DNA from: CBDFGK01 sp965247075
GTDB lineage: Bacteria > Pseudomonadota > Gammaproteobacteria > Pseudomonadales > Halieaceae
Assembly: GCA_965247075.1 (NCBI GenBank)
Contig: CBDFGK010000002.1
Location: 868,001 to 932,000 of the forward strand
Length of the DNA stretch: 64,000 nt
Direction: 5' to 3'
The notes under the pieces are model-generated. The model was not told where the DNA came from. It saw only the letters and a list, made by a program, of their open reading frames with translations, and searched no databases. Positions 9,544-17,960 of this stretch are shown here, piece after piece (the first letter of the stretch is position 1; every line of letters starts with the position of its first letter). The position numbers were made by a program, and so were the translations under genes.

Positions 9544-10665
9544 GTGGCAAATATAGTCATCAGCGGCACTGGACTGTTCACTCCGCAGCAGTCCATCAGT
9601 AACGACGAACTGGTTGTATCCTTCAACAGCTTCGTCGACAGTTTTAATGCCGATAACGCCGAGGCTATCGCCGGTGGCGAGATTGCTGCGCTGGAGCGCT
9701 CCTCCGCGGAGTTCATTGAAAAGGCCTCGGGCATCAAGAGCCGCTACGTTATTGACAAGGATGGCGTACTGGACCCAGCACGCATGGCACCTTGCATCGC
9801 CGAGCGACCCAACGAAGAGGCGTCGGTACAGTGCGAAATTGGTGTCAAGGCTGCCCATGAAGCGATGGCTATGGCGGGTAAAACTGCCGCTGATATAGAT
9901 GCCCTGCTGGTGGCTTGTTCCAACCTGCAACGCCCCTATCCAGCCATTGCCGTCGAACTACAGTCCGCCCTGGGCATAGAGGGCTGGGGTTATGACATGA
10001 ATGTTGCCTGTTCTTCGGCCACCTTTGGTATCCAGGCCGCCAGGGATGCTATCGCCAACGGCAGCGCCGACTGCGTGCTGGTAGTCAATCCGGAGATTTG
10101 CAGTGGCCACCTGAATTTTCGTGATCGCGACGCGCACTTTATTTTTGGCGATGTCTGCACCGCTATCGTCATAGAGCGCGCTGAGACGGCGCAATCTGAC
10201 CAGCAATACCAGATTGTCGGCACGCGGCTGAAAACACACTACTCCAACAACATCCGCAACAACTTTGGCTTTCTGAATCGCGGTGATGAATTCGGCATTG
10301 GCAATGCCGACAAACTCTTCAAACAAAATGGTCGCAAGGTATTCAAGGAAGTGTGCCCCATGGTGGCCACCTTGATTAACGACCACCTGGCCAGCATGGA
10401 CCTGGTCGGTAGCGACCTCAAGCGGATGTGGCTGCACCAGGCCAACCTGAGCATGAACCAGCTAATCAGCAAGCGCGTACTGGGCCGTGAAGCGGCTACC
10501 GACGAGGCACCCACAATTCTCGATGAGTACGCCAATACCAGCTCGGCCGGCTCGGTCATCGCCTTTCACAAACATCGCGCTGACTTTGAGCAGGGCGATA
10601 TCGGCGTACTGTGTTCCTTCGGAGCCGGTTACAGCATCGGCAGCGTTATTCTCAAAAAACTTTAG
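9544..10665 (+). CDS. Beta-ketoacyl-ACP synthase III-like enzyme
   Basis: A 373-aa thiolase-fold condensing enzyme of the FabH type. The catalytic triad can be placed: Cys156 in NVACSSATFG, His298 in MWLHQANLSM and Asn331 in EYANTSSAGS. It is longer than FabH (about 320 aa) and resembles the pseudomonad KASIII variant that feeds medium-chain acyl-CoA into fatty-acid synthesis; that substrate is recalled for the family and not shown here. It begins with GTG 5 nt after the gltA stop, so it is likely co-transcribed with gltA. Its stop overlaps the convergent hisC stop by 4 nt. Confidence 0.85.
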   Translation: MANIVISGTGLFTPQQSISNDELVVSFNSFVDSFNADNAEAIAGGEIAALERSSAEFIEKASGIKSRYVIDKDGVLDPARMAPCIAERPNEEASVQCEIGVKAAHEAMAMAGKTAADIDALLVACSNLQRPYPAIAVELQSALGIEGWGYDMNVACSSATFGIQAARDAIANGSADCVLVVNPEICSGHLNFRDRDAHFIFGDVCTAIVIERAETAQSDQQYQIVGTRLKTHYSNNIRNNFGFLNRGDEFGIGNADKLFKQNGRKVFKEVCPMVATLINDHLASMDLVGSDLKRMWLHQANLSMNQLISKRVLGREAATDEAPTILDEYANTSSAGSVIAFHKHRADFEQGDIGVLCSFGAGYSIGSVILKKL

Positions 10666-11720
10666 GTCAAAATTTCCTGTAGTGCGGCAACCAACAGCTG
10701 GCACTGTTGCTGCGTGCCGATACTAATGCGCAGAAACTCCGCTATACGCGGCTGCTCAAAATGTCTTACCAGAATGCCCCTGTCACGCAGCTGCGCCTGC
10801 AGTGCCTGTGCCGATTGCTGTGGGTGAGTGGCGAACAGGAAGTTCGCCTGTGATGGTAGCACCCGAAATCCCAGTTGCAGCAACTGGTTCTGCAACTGTT
10901 GCCGGTTGGCGATCAAACGCCGGCAACTGTCTTCAAACCACGCCTCATCCCGCAAAGACGCGGCCGCACCCACCTCCGACAAGCGATCCAGCGGGTAGGA
11001 GTTAAAACTGTTCTTGACCCGCATCAGCCCATCGATCAACTCCTGCTGGCCAAAGGCCGCGCCTACTCGCAAGCCCGCCAGGCCGCGCGATTTCGACAGG
11101 GTCTGAATAACCAACAGGTTTGCAAAGCGATCGATCAAGACCGTGGCAGAGCTGCCACCAAAATCAATATAGGCCTCATCGACTATGACCACTGTTTCGG
11201 TATTGGCCAGCAGCAGTTCCTCAATGGGGGCAAGCGGCATCCCTACGCCGGTTGGCGCATTGGGATTGGGGAATATAATACCGCCATTGGCACGCCGGTA
11301 GTCTGGCAAGTTGATGGCAAAGTGTTTATCCAGCGGCACCGCCTCGTTGGTCAAGCCGAAAAAGCGACTGTATACCGGGTAAAAGCTATAGGTGATATCC
11401 GGAAACAAGACCGGCGCATCGGCACGAAACAGGGCCTTGAATGCATGCGCCAGCACTTCATCGGAACCGTTACCCAGGAATACCTGGGATTCAGAGAGCC
11501 CCGCCTGCGCCGCGAATGCCTGTCGCAACGCACTGCTGTCTGGGTCGGGATAGAGGCGCAACTCATCACCACAGGCCAACTGCATGGCTTTTAGCGCTGC
11601 CGGTGAGGGACCCCAGGGCAACTCATTGGTATTGAGCTTGACCAGCCCGGCAACTTTCGGTTGTACTCCCGGCACATAGGGTGAGAGCGAGGCGATCTCT
11701 GGATTCCAGAAACGCGACAT
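10662..11720 (-). CDS. hisC: Histidinol-phosphate aminotransferase
   Basis: PLP-dependent aminotransferase of histidine biosynthesis, 352 aa. N-terminal signature LVKLNTNELPWGPSP, active-site region VDEAYIDFGG and the PLP-lysine motif QTLSKSRGLAGLRVG are present, with IAEFLRISIGT near the C-terminus. It stands alone, away from other his genes, and converges on the KASIII gene. An aromatic or other amino-acid substrate cannot be excluded for a stand-alone HisC. Confidence 0.9.
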   Translation of the reverse strand: MSRFWNPEIASLSPYVPGVQPKVAGLVKLNTNELPWGPSPAALKAMQLACGDELRLYPDPDSSALRQAFAAQAGLSESQVFLGNGSDEVLAHAFKALFRADAPVLFPDITYSFYPVYSRFFGLTNEAVPLDKHFAINLPDYRRANGGIIFPNPNAPTGVGMPLAPIEELLLANTETVVIVDEAYIDFGGSSATVLIDRFANLLVIQTLSKSRGLAGLRVGAAFGQQELIDGLMRVKNSFNSYPLDRLSEVGAAASLRDEAWFEDSCRRLIANRQQLQNQLLQLGFRVLPSQANFLFATHPQQSAQALQAQLRDRGILVRHFEQPRIAEFLRISIGTQQQCQLLVAALQEILT

Positions 11721-11859
11721 ACAGGTATCTCCTGGATAAAACAGGCATCATTTTACGGCCTGTGACTGCTGGATGCGAGCTGCGCCAGCGTATATTGCAA
11801 CAGTGAAATGATACTGAACTCTGGGTCTTGATAGCCACTATCGGTGTGCTCGCTATGCA

Positions 11860-12003
11860 GCCGTAACCATGGTCGGATTTCAGGGGAAACTCGCGGATGG
11901 CGCACGGCAGGGATATGTCCTGCTCGCCATAATCACAGACATGCCGGCCCGTTGCCTCCAGCAACTGGTCAATTTCTAACCTGGCTATGTCTTCTGGATG
12001 ATC
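11860..12003 (-). pseudogene. Remnant of a type I restriction HsdR N-terminus
   Basis: Read on the minus strand from 12003, the frame gives DHPEDIARLEIDQLLEATG, followed by HVCDYGEQDISLPCAIREFP and LKSDHGYG. This pattern (D-Q-L-L-E-A-G-W followed by a G-V-A-x-R-E-F-P-L motif) is the start of the HsdR N-terminal nuclease domain as I know it. It lacks a start in frame (TAA just upstream near 12019) and loses similarity after 11860, where the frame continues only into unrelated residues. It is a short degraded scrap between hisC and the porin gene. Confidence 0.5.
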
Positions 12004-12088
12004 CGTCGCTCTGAATTGAGCCGGAACAAGTACTTAAGTTCTTCGCTATTCGACCACCAGAGCGCCGGCATAAAAAGAAAGTTTGATT

Positions 12089-13597
12089 TTAGAATCCGGC
12101 CTGCACACCCAATAAGAATACGTCCGTGTCAGCGTCTCTGTCCGTCCAAACACCAGCGGATCCCATTTGATCGCAAAGAGGATTAGAACCCTCGCAATTA
12201 CCACCGGTCAGGAAGTTGAGTGGAGCCCAGCCCTCAGTTCGGCTTAACTCGGCAAAAAGATTAATCTGCGAATTTACGAAGTAAGAAGTCCCAAGGACCC
12301 ACTGATTAACACGCTCCCATTCTGAGCCGCTAGGCCCCGCCTCGAATCGACTGAACTCAAAAGACAGATCGACAGGATTGGTATAACCCATATCAAACCC
12401 ATGGCGGATCCCCAATGTAAATGCGGTTACCTTTTCCGCAGGAAATTGCGGCAATTCTGGGTTCAGCGTCCCCGGCCATACATCAAATGTTTTCCCGAAG
12501 TCAGCTAAAATAATGCCTTTCCCGTAATTGTACTTCGCATACAGAGAAGCTGCTGGATTGTTATCTTCACAAGACTCAAAGTGCACAATCGGAAACTCTT
12601 GGCAATAGCTACTTCCGTGCTGGTAACTCGCTCCGACCATCAACGTGTTATCGCCTCGTTCCATGGCAAAGGTTCTGCGAATATCGAGAGCAAAATTGTT
12701 GAGCTTCGATGGCACATTAGTTTTTCTAACAGAAGTATTCGCATTTCGGAACTGCGCTCCACCTTGGACAGCCATAGCTCGAGCATGCCAGGAGTCATCA
12801 AGGTAACCCACAGTTGCACCATAAGCTAAGCCTGCGAACGTGTGCCACGAGGCAGAGTTCGTGAATGGACTAACGGTATCGTTCAAACCGAATGGAATAT
12901 CCATTTTGCCAATAGAGGCGTAAAAGTTATGGTCTTGGGTGCCGTTGTATAGGATGTAAGCCCGCCGGAGATTTACGTTGTTTCTCGGCAAACCAGTGAT
13001 TGATGACCCTGCGGCAAAGTTTTGTTCGGGGTTATAGAACAATTCCACGTATGCGTGCCAATTTTTACCCAATGAGGCGGTAGCATTCAGATTTGTAGAA
13101 TGAATCACTGCCTCTGACACTGTTTTTCCAACCTGATTTGCTGACGTAGGGTGGCGCATCAGCCATCCAAATTTGCTGTCTTCATCGGCTGTCTGGTAAT
13201 TGGCTAAGGCCGTAATCTGTCCGCCAAAAGTAAATCGGGAGGGGAAGCTTTTGTTATTAATGAAATCAATGAGAACTTCCTGCTTGTTAGTGACGTGCTC
13301 GGCATGATCAAGCATCTTATATGAGTAGTCGCTATTGATTCCAACCCAGCGAGGTTCTCTATCTGCTGACTCAAGATCTTTTTTTGTACTTAACTCTACA
13401 GTTTGCGTCGAGCCAACATCTTTATTTTTAGCGGGCTGGAGTTTTTCGTACTCAGCTAAACGTTTCTCAAGCTGTTCGATGCGCTCAATCAGCTTTTCAA
13501 GAGTAGCAGAATCAGTTGTATCAGCAGTGGCCGTTAATGCCATCATCGCTATCAGCAACGCCGAGGCGAAAACGAACTGAGTGATTAGTTTGTTCAT
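12089..13597 (-). CDS. Outer-membrane porin-like protein with N-terminal coiled coil
   Basis: A 502-aa exported protein with a cleavable signal peptide (residues 1 to about 25, ending ATA). A short coiled coil follows (LEKLIERIEQLEKRLAEYEK, about residues 33-52), and then a long stretch of alternating polar and aromatic residues typical of a 14-18 strand beta-barrel. It ends GVQAGF, with the terminal Phe that BamA substrates need. Coiled coil plus barrel recalls LbtU/OprO-like porins, but I cannot name the substrate. An AAGGAG Shine-Dalgarno precedes the ATG. Base composition is more AT-rich than the flanking core genes, fitting the accessory island. Confidence 0.75.
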   Translation of the reverse strand: MNKLITQFVFASALLIAMMALTATADTTDSATLEKLIERIEQLEKRLAEYEKLQPAKNKDVGSTQTVELSTKKDLESADREPRWVGINSDYSYKMLDHAEHVTNKQEVLIDFINNKSFPSRFTFGGQITALANYQTADEDSKFGWLMRHPTSANQVGKTVSEAVIHSTNLNATASLGKNWHAYVELFYNPEQNFAAGSSITGLPRNNVNLRRAYILYNGTQDHNFYASIGKMDIPFGLNDTVSPFTNSASWHTFAGLAYGATVGYLDDSWHARAMAVQGGAQFRNANTSVRKTNVPSKLNNFALDIRRTFAMERGDNTLMVGASYQHGSSYCQEFPIVHFESCEDNNPAASLYAKYNYGKGIILADFGKTFDVWPGTLNPELPQFPAEKVTAFTLGIRHGFDMGYTNPVDLSFEFSRFEAGPSGSEWERVNQWVLGTSYFVNSQINLFAELSRTEGWAPLNFLTGGNCEGSNPLCDQMGSAGVWTDRDADTDVFLLGVQAGF

Positions 13598-13906
13598 GAT
13601 CTTTTGGCTCCTTGTATATGTGAATGGAGTTGGTTTTGAGCAACCTACGTTCAGGGAATTCTATCAAAAATACCACTGGATTGCGCTTATCTATTTTCCG
13701 TTATGCAGGGGATAAGAAGAATACACGATGTTACCGTGGCACCAGCCAAGTACATCTGAACCCCGAGCAAGGCAGTGAGTACAGTTCTCGGCAGGTAAAC
13801 TGCTCGCTATTGGTGAGCTATTGGTGAAATCAAGCGGGAATCCGCTCAACAGTCTGCTTTCTTGGCGGGCTTCGAGGTTAAGAGACCGAGACAGTCCCCA
13901 CCCCTG
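13598..13906. other. Intergenic stretch before the IS3 element
   Basis: About 310 bases between the porin start and the left IS end. Small frames exist on both strands, but none has a recognisable product or a good ribosome-binding site. It presumably carries the porin promoter. I see no repeat or RNA in it. Confidence 0.4.
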
Positions 13907-13981
13907 TGTGTCAACCTGCGCCCATACACTCCCTGTTTGGGATAACATAGATTTCAGGGCTATGAATGCAGGAACCATGCA

Positions 13982-14386
13982 ATGCCAAAACCACACTCAG
14001 ATCCACTCAATACACAAATCACACCAGAGCCCGCACTGGAGAAACGCACGCGCCGCCAGTTCAAGCCGGAGTATAAACTGCGCATTCTAGCCGAAGCTGA
14101 TGCCTGTAAGCATGGTGAACTCGGCGCCGTGTTACGCCGCGAGAAACTATACAGTAATCAACTCTCCGCCTGGCGCCGTGAGTATGCACAAGGCGGTATT
14201 GCCGGCCTGACCAAGAGTGCTCCCGGCCCTGCACCCTCGAAAGCGCCCGATCGGCGTCGCATAGAGCAGCTTGAGAAAGAGAACAATCGTTTGAACCGCA
14301 AGTTGGAGATTGCCAACGACTGTCTGGATTTGCAAAAAAAAGCCTTGTCGATGCTCGATCATTTACGCAGTGGGAAAGATGTGTGA
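13982..14386 (+). CDS. IS3-family transposase OrfA
   Basis: 134-aa DNA-binding subunit. Residues about 21-70 form the IS3-type helix-turn-helix (KRTRRQFKPEYKLRILAEAD, then LGAVLRREKLYSNQLSAWRR). A C-terminal leucine-zipper-like helix follows (RRRIEQLEKENNRLNRKLEI). It ends with GTG-TGA, the last G being shared with the GTG start of OrfB, so OrfB is made by coupling or frameshifting. Confidence 0.9.
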   Translation: MPKPHSDPLNTQITPEPALEKRTRRQFKPEYKLRILAEADACKHGELGAVLRREKLYSNQLSAWRREYAQGGIAGLTKSAPGPAPSKAPDRRRIEQLEKENNRLNRKLEIANDCLDLQKKALSMLDHLRSGKDV

Positions 14387-15450
14387 ATAACGTGATTACG
14401 CATCGCCCTGCAAGGCTGCCACTGACGCGGGCGTGTCATGCGCTGGGCCTCAATCGAAGCACAGTATACGCACACCGGAAGCGGGCCGCCAACGATGAAT
14501 CCCCGTGGCGCTGTCGTAAGCAGTCGGTGCAGCCACGCGCCCTCAGTACCCAAGAGCGTGCTACCGTAATCGAGACACTGCACAGCGACCCCTATTGTGA
14601 TCAGCCGCCTGCAGAAGTGTACCAGCGCTTATTGGAGCAGGATAAGTACTTGTGTTCGGTCAGCACCATGCACCGTATTCTTCGTGGCCAGGGTGAAAAC
14701 GGTGATCGGCGCCGGCAACGGCCCGCCCAGCACCATGCGGTTCCCAGGCTGTTGGCCAGCGCCCCTAACGATGTTTGGACGTGGGATATAACGAAGCTCC
14801 CCTTGGTCCGCCGGGGTATTTATCTATCACTCTACGTGGTGCTTGACCTGTTCAGCCGGTTGGTTGTGGCGTGGATGGTCTCGCTCAAAGAGAACAGTGC
14901 GTTATCCAGGCAACTGATGGACGAAGCTACGGCCCGTTACGACATAGCGCCGGGTCAGCTCACGCTGCATCAGGACCGCGGATCGCCGATGATTGCGCAC
15001 GGATACCTGGACCTGATGCGTGAACTGGATGTGACCTGCAGTCACAGCCGCCTGCGGGTGAGCAATGACAATCCGTTCAGTGAAAGCCAGTTCAAGACGC
15101 AAAAGTATCAACCGGATTATCCGGGCCGCTTCACGGATGTATCCCATGCCAGGCACTGGTGTGAGGCTTACTTTGACTGGTACAACGTCGAGCACCATCA
15201 CAGTGGCCTGGCAGGCTTTACCCCGGAACAGGTCTTCACGGGCCGTTATCACGAGGTTGCCGTACAGAAACAACGCGTGCTTGATGGGCGCTATGAACGT
15301 CATCCGGAACGTTTTGTGCGGGGGCGACCAATCGTACCCATGCCGCCGGAGACGGTAGCCATCAACCCTATTGTTGAATCCGGTGACGACAACGCTATTG
15401 ATGATCGCGTTAACTTCCCAACATTGACAGCTGCCGGCTATGTGAAATAG
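14383..15450 (+). CDS. IS3-family transposase OrfB (DDE integrase)
   Basis: 355-aa catalytic subunit with an rve integrase core. The triad is intact and correctly spaced: Asp135 in VWTWDITKL, Asp198 in LHQDRGSP and Glu234 in NPFSESQFKTQ, with 35 residues between the last two, the DD(35)E spacing of IS3 and retroviral integrases. An N-terminal HTH_21-like region (LNRSTVYAHRKR, SVSTMHRILR) precedes it. GTG start overlapping OrfA. Confidence 0.93.
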   Translation: MNNVITHRPARLPLTRACHALGLNRSTVYAHRKRAANDESPWRCRKQSVQPRALSTQERATVIETLHSDPYCDQPPAEVYQRLLEQDKYLCSVSTMHRILRGQGENGDRRRQRPAQHHAVPRLLASAPNDVWTWDITKLPLVRRGIYLSLYVVLDLFSRLVVAWMVSLKENSALSRQLMDEATARYDIAPGQLTLHQDRGSPMIAHGYLDLMRELDVTCSHSRLRVSNDNPFSESQFKTQKYQPDYPGRFTDVSHARHWCEAYFDWYNVEHHHSGLAGFTPEQVFTGRYHEVAVQKQRVLDGRYERHPERFVRGRPIVPMPPETVAINPIVESGDDNAIDDRVNFPTLTAAGYVK

Positions 15451-15494
15451 ATGTTATCTTTTAAATGACTGTCCATATGAGGTTGACACCTTCC

Positions 15495-15515
15495 GCCCCG
15501 GCAAATAACCGGGGC
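15495..15515. terminator. GC-rich hairpin between the two IS elements
   Basis: Perfect 7-bp stem GCCCCGG/CCGGGGC with a 7-nt loop, followed on the plus strand by an AT-rich run. It lies just outside the IS3 right end and could terminate transcription leaving OrfB, or be a leftover of lost flanking DNA. Confidence 0.4.
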
Positions 15516-15562
15516 TATTATATATGATTAGTTTGTTTAGGACACTACACTTGGATCGGCAT

Positions 15563-16925
15563 GTTAGCAACAAATAGAAATGTCCGGTTTTAGAACACAT
15601 GAGTTGTCCGCTTTTGGCGATGTCGGGAAGCCTTGCTGAGGCCCCCGTTATTGATGGCGCAGCGGACATCAAGCAGCCACCGGTAAGTCAGTCTGGATGA
15701 GCTGGCCGGCCGCGTCATAACAGGCCAGTTTTCGGGGGCCGTGCCACAAAGACAAGGCGCCATCGGTGTGCCGTAACACCTTCACTTTAGCTTTGATGTA
15801 GTGGTAACGGTGGCGGTCTGCCGGTATCTGCAGGGTCCGGCCCTCGAACTCAATGCAGTTGTCCTTGCGTACCCGGCGCTCGTAGTGTTCGCAGAAAATG
15901 TTGTCCAACTGCGCTCCCTCCGGCACCGGCACAAAGGCTGAGCCAACTTCCCGCGGCGGTTGCTCAAACTCTTCGTTGAAGGCGGGCAAATACACCTGCT
16001 GGAGATACTCATTGGCGGCAGCCATATCGGTGATGCCAGCGGCGGCCAGTTCTTTGACCAAGCGGTTCTGGTGGGTGCTAAAGGCCCGCTCGGAGCGCCC
16101 TCGGGCTTGCGGCGAGTAGGCCGCGATCATCTCCACGCCCAGTTGCTGCAAGGCGCGCCGGAACTGCGTCGAGTTGCCCTTGTCCACCTTGCCGCCGGCC
16201 GTCGGCGTGTGCCAGTAATGGCTGCCCCGGTCGGTATACAGCGAGCAAAACAAGCCCTCGGCCTCAACCACCTCACGTACCCCCCGAAAACTGCTCCGGG
16301 TGCCTTCCTGGTCACAGAAGAACATGGAGTAATGCCGGCTGGTGGCATCATCCATGGTGACTATCAAATCCCAGGTCTGTCCCGGCACCCAGGCATGGGT
16401 GCTACCATCCTGGTGCAGCAATACGCCCGGCACCGGTGCTCGTTCACGCCGCTTGCGATGTTGCCCGCGGCCCGCGGCCTTCGTCACCGCTCCGGCAGCC
16501 TGCAAGGACTTGCGCACCCAGTTGTAGCTACGCCCACCGCCGCCGCGCCGATACCAGGCGTAGTAGTGCTTGACACTCCAGCCATCATGCCGGCTCCGGT
16601 ACCGATCCACCATGCGCATAACCTCATCGACCGGGGCCCGCCGGTGCGATACCTGAGACAGCCGCTTGTCGATCAACCCATCCAGGCCTTCTTCCTCGTA
16701 ACGATCAATGTAACGACGAAAGGTGCGCTCACACACACCCAGCAACTGCGCCGCTTCCTCTTGGCTCAAACGACCCTCCGTCCAGCTCCCGTATGCCTCT
16801 TCAAATCTCATCCGTCGTATCTCCTGTAACACTTCTGTCCGCCTCATAAACCACTCTCCTCAAGAGTTGGCATAAACCGGACAGATTATGTGTTTTAACA
16901 GCGGACAGTCTATGTGTTCCTAACA
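15563..16925 (-). mobile_element. ISNCY-family insertion sequence
   Basis: 1.36-kb element with one transposase. Imperfect 16-bp terminal inverted repeats: TGTTAGCAACAAATAG at 15563-15578 and TGTTAGGAACACATAG read inward from 16925 (14 of 16 identical). Inside each end is a doubled motif of the form AACACATannnTGTCCG, two copies per end, probably transposase-binding sites. The right end interrupts a restriction-helicase gene at its codon 56-57. No clear target duplication is seen. Confidence 0.8.
15669..16847 (-). CDS. ISNCY-family transposase
   Basis: 392-aa single-ORF transposase. An N-terminal helix-turn-helix (LSQEEAAQLLGVCERTFRRY, residues 28-47) is followed by a basic linker and an rve-type catalytic core. 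Candidate acidic triad: Asp147 in HQDGSTHAW, Asp206 in LYTDRGSHYW and Glu253 in ARGRSERAFSTHQ. The C-terminal beta-rich region ends WHGPRKLACYD. The frame is intact, so the copy may still be active. Confidence 0.88.
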   Translation of the reverse strand: MRRTEVLQEIRRMRFEEAYGSWTEGRLSQEEAAQLLGVCERTFRRYIDRYEEEGLDGLIDKRLSQVSHRRAPVDEVMRMVDRYRSRHDGWSVKHYYAWYRRGGGGRSYNWVRKSLQAAGAVTKAAGRGQHRKRRERAPVPGVLLHQDGSTHAWVPGQTWDLIVTMDDATSRHYSMFFCDQEGTRSSFRGVREVVEAEGLFCSLYTDRGSHYWHTPTAGGKVDKGNSTQFRRALQQLGVEMIAAYSPQARGRSERAFSTHQNRLVKELAAAGITDMAAANEYLQQVYLPAFNEEFEQPPREVGSAFVPVPEGAQLDNIFCEHYERRVRKDNCIEFEGRTLQIPADRHRYHYIKAKVKVLRHTDGALSLWHGPRKLACYDAAGQLIQTDLPVAA

Positions 16926-17097
16926 CTTCATATAAATAAATAATCGTCTCAATCGCTTCTCGTTGCGCGAAGTAATAGCGGAATTCCCGGGCTATCCCGC
17001 TCGCTCCGGTCGGCAGGTGCTCTTCCTGAAACCACCAGCGCGTGTTGGGATCAAGAATATCGTGGGGCGAGACGGGAAAATCAGGAGGAAGGGGCAT
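16926..17097 (-). pseudogene. 5' fragment of a BPTD_3080-like restriction helicase, cut by IS
   Basis: ATG at 17097 opens a frame of about 57 native codons: MPLPPDFPVSPHDILDPNTR followed by WWFQEEHLPTGASGIAREFR and YYFAQREAIETIIYLYEV. The segment EFRYYFAQREAxETIIYLY is, from memory, the conserved N-terminal signature of the BPTD_3080 (type III-like DEAD/DEAH) restriction enzymes of about 1000 aa. The frame enters the ISNCY right end at 16925 and soon stops at 16801. No remainder is found beyond the element, so the 3' part was deleted. It starts 9 nt after hepT, so it was the next gene of that operon. Confidence 0.6.
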
Positions 17098-17106
17098 GAT
17101 GCAGCG

Positions 17107-17520
17107 CTACTGTGACAAGGCGAGCAAGATGCCGGCGAATGTAATCAAATCGTCGGCATGCTTTTTGACTACATCTTCCACCAGACGGTAGTTAATCTTC
17201 TGGTATTCGTGGATAACAATGTTTCTGAAGCCCACCATGCCGGTCAACTTCTTTTCCAGTTCGGCATCTATGATGCCCGCTTTCCCCAGTAACCTAAAGC
17301 TATCGGCTGTTTCAGCAGGCAATCCCAGTTTTTTCACGCGAATAAAATGGTTTGCCATATCAATGCACTGCTCACAGGCTCTGTGCAAATTGGCAACAAT
17401 TGCGTCCTGTCTAAGAAAATCTTCGGAGAAAGGTTTTTCCGATGGTATTGCATAATAATGCCGCGCCTGTTTGATGCATCGCTCGACGCTGGCTTTTTTC
17501 TGCAAGAGGGTATCAGACAT
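17107..17520 (-). CDS. hepT: HepT-like HEPN toxin (DUF86)
   Basis: 137-aa all-helical HEPN-domain ribonuclease toxin. The catalytic RX4HXY motif is intact as RNIVIHEY (Arg99, His104, Tyr106); in characterised HepT proteins the MntA partner AMPylates the tyrosine and silences the RNase. The start overlaps the end of mntA by 8 nt, so the two are translationally coupled. Activity and target are inferred from the family. Confidence 0.88.
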   Translation of the reverse strand: MSDTLLQKKASVERCIKQARHYYAIPSEKPFSEDFLRQDAIVANLHRACEQCIDMANHFIRVKKLGLPAETADSFRLLGKAGIIDAELEKKLTGMVGFRNIVIHEYQKINYRLVEDVVKKHADDLITFAGILLALSQ

Positions 17521-17926
17521 CGTAAAACCTCCCCGTACTCAATCCGCTGGCAATTATTTGCCGCCTCTCTCTATTCAATTGTTGATAAAAAGACAGTGTC
17601 AGCATTTCAAATTCATCGGCCGCATTTTTATCAGCACAATAAATACACCGCTCGGCGGCGATAACTTCCTTGCGCAGGATTACCGAAACCGCATGCAGGT
17701 TAATTAAGTCAGCACGTTCCACTTTTGCCGCAGACGAAACCGCCACCGAAAGGCGACACCAGTCCCAAAAATCGACCGACCGCGCCGTCGCATGAGGCAA
17801 TAGCACGGCAACATCCACATCGCTGTCCGGTCGTTGATATTCGGTTCCCCAAGTGCCGTAGAGATAGATCGCCTGGGTATCCGGATGGGCGGCGAGGATG
17901 GGGGCGGTGATATTAGTGTGGTTCAT
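17513..17926 (-). CDS. mntA: MntA-like nucleotidyltransferase antitoxin
   Basis: 137-aa minimal nucleotidyltransferase, partner of HepT. The GSX10DXD active site appears as GTWGTEYQRPDSDVDVAVLL: Gly24, Asp36 and Asp38, with Thr25 where Ser is usual. The family function is AMPylation of the HepT tyrosine. The frame extends to an ATG at 17944; 17926 gives the more usual N-terminus, but neither has a clear Shine-Dalgarno. It follows the AlbA_2 gene by 35 nt. Confidence 0.85.
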   Translation of the reverse strand: MNHTNITAPILAAHPDTQAIYLYGTWGTEYQRPDSDVDVAVLLPHATARSVDFWDWCRLSVAVSSAAKVERADLINLHAVSVILRKEVIAAERCIYCADKNAADEFEMLTLSFYQQLNRERRQIIASGLSTGRFYDV

Positions 17927-17960
17927 AGCAATCATGCTTACCATAAGTTGCGAGCGATGT

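Larger units (their letters stand above)
13907..15490 (+). mobile_element. IS3-family insertion sequence
   Basis: Two-ORF element of about 1.58 kb. Ends share the inverted sequence GTGTCAACCT at 13908-13917 and its complement at 15480-15489; similarity decays further in, so the outer limits are approximate. No target duplication is evident in the flanks. OrfA and OrfB overlap by 4 nt (GTGA), and both frames are intact, so the copy looks recent and possibly active. Confidence 0.8.

Noticed and set aside
13691..13996. 101-aa minus-strand ORF over the IS3 left end
   Set aside because: It spans the IS boundary and opposes OrfA; no domain and no ribosome-binding site.
15454..15672. 72-aa minus-strand ORF between the two IS elements
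   Set aside because: It runs across IS ends and unrelated flank with no recognisable content; chance frame.
13907..16925. The two adjacent IS as one composite transposon
   Set aside because: They belong to different families with unrelated ends and opposite orientation, and no cargo lies between them.
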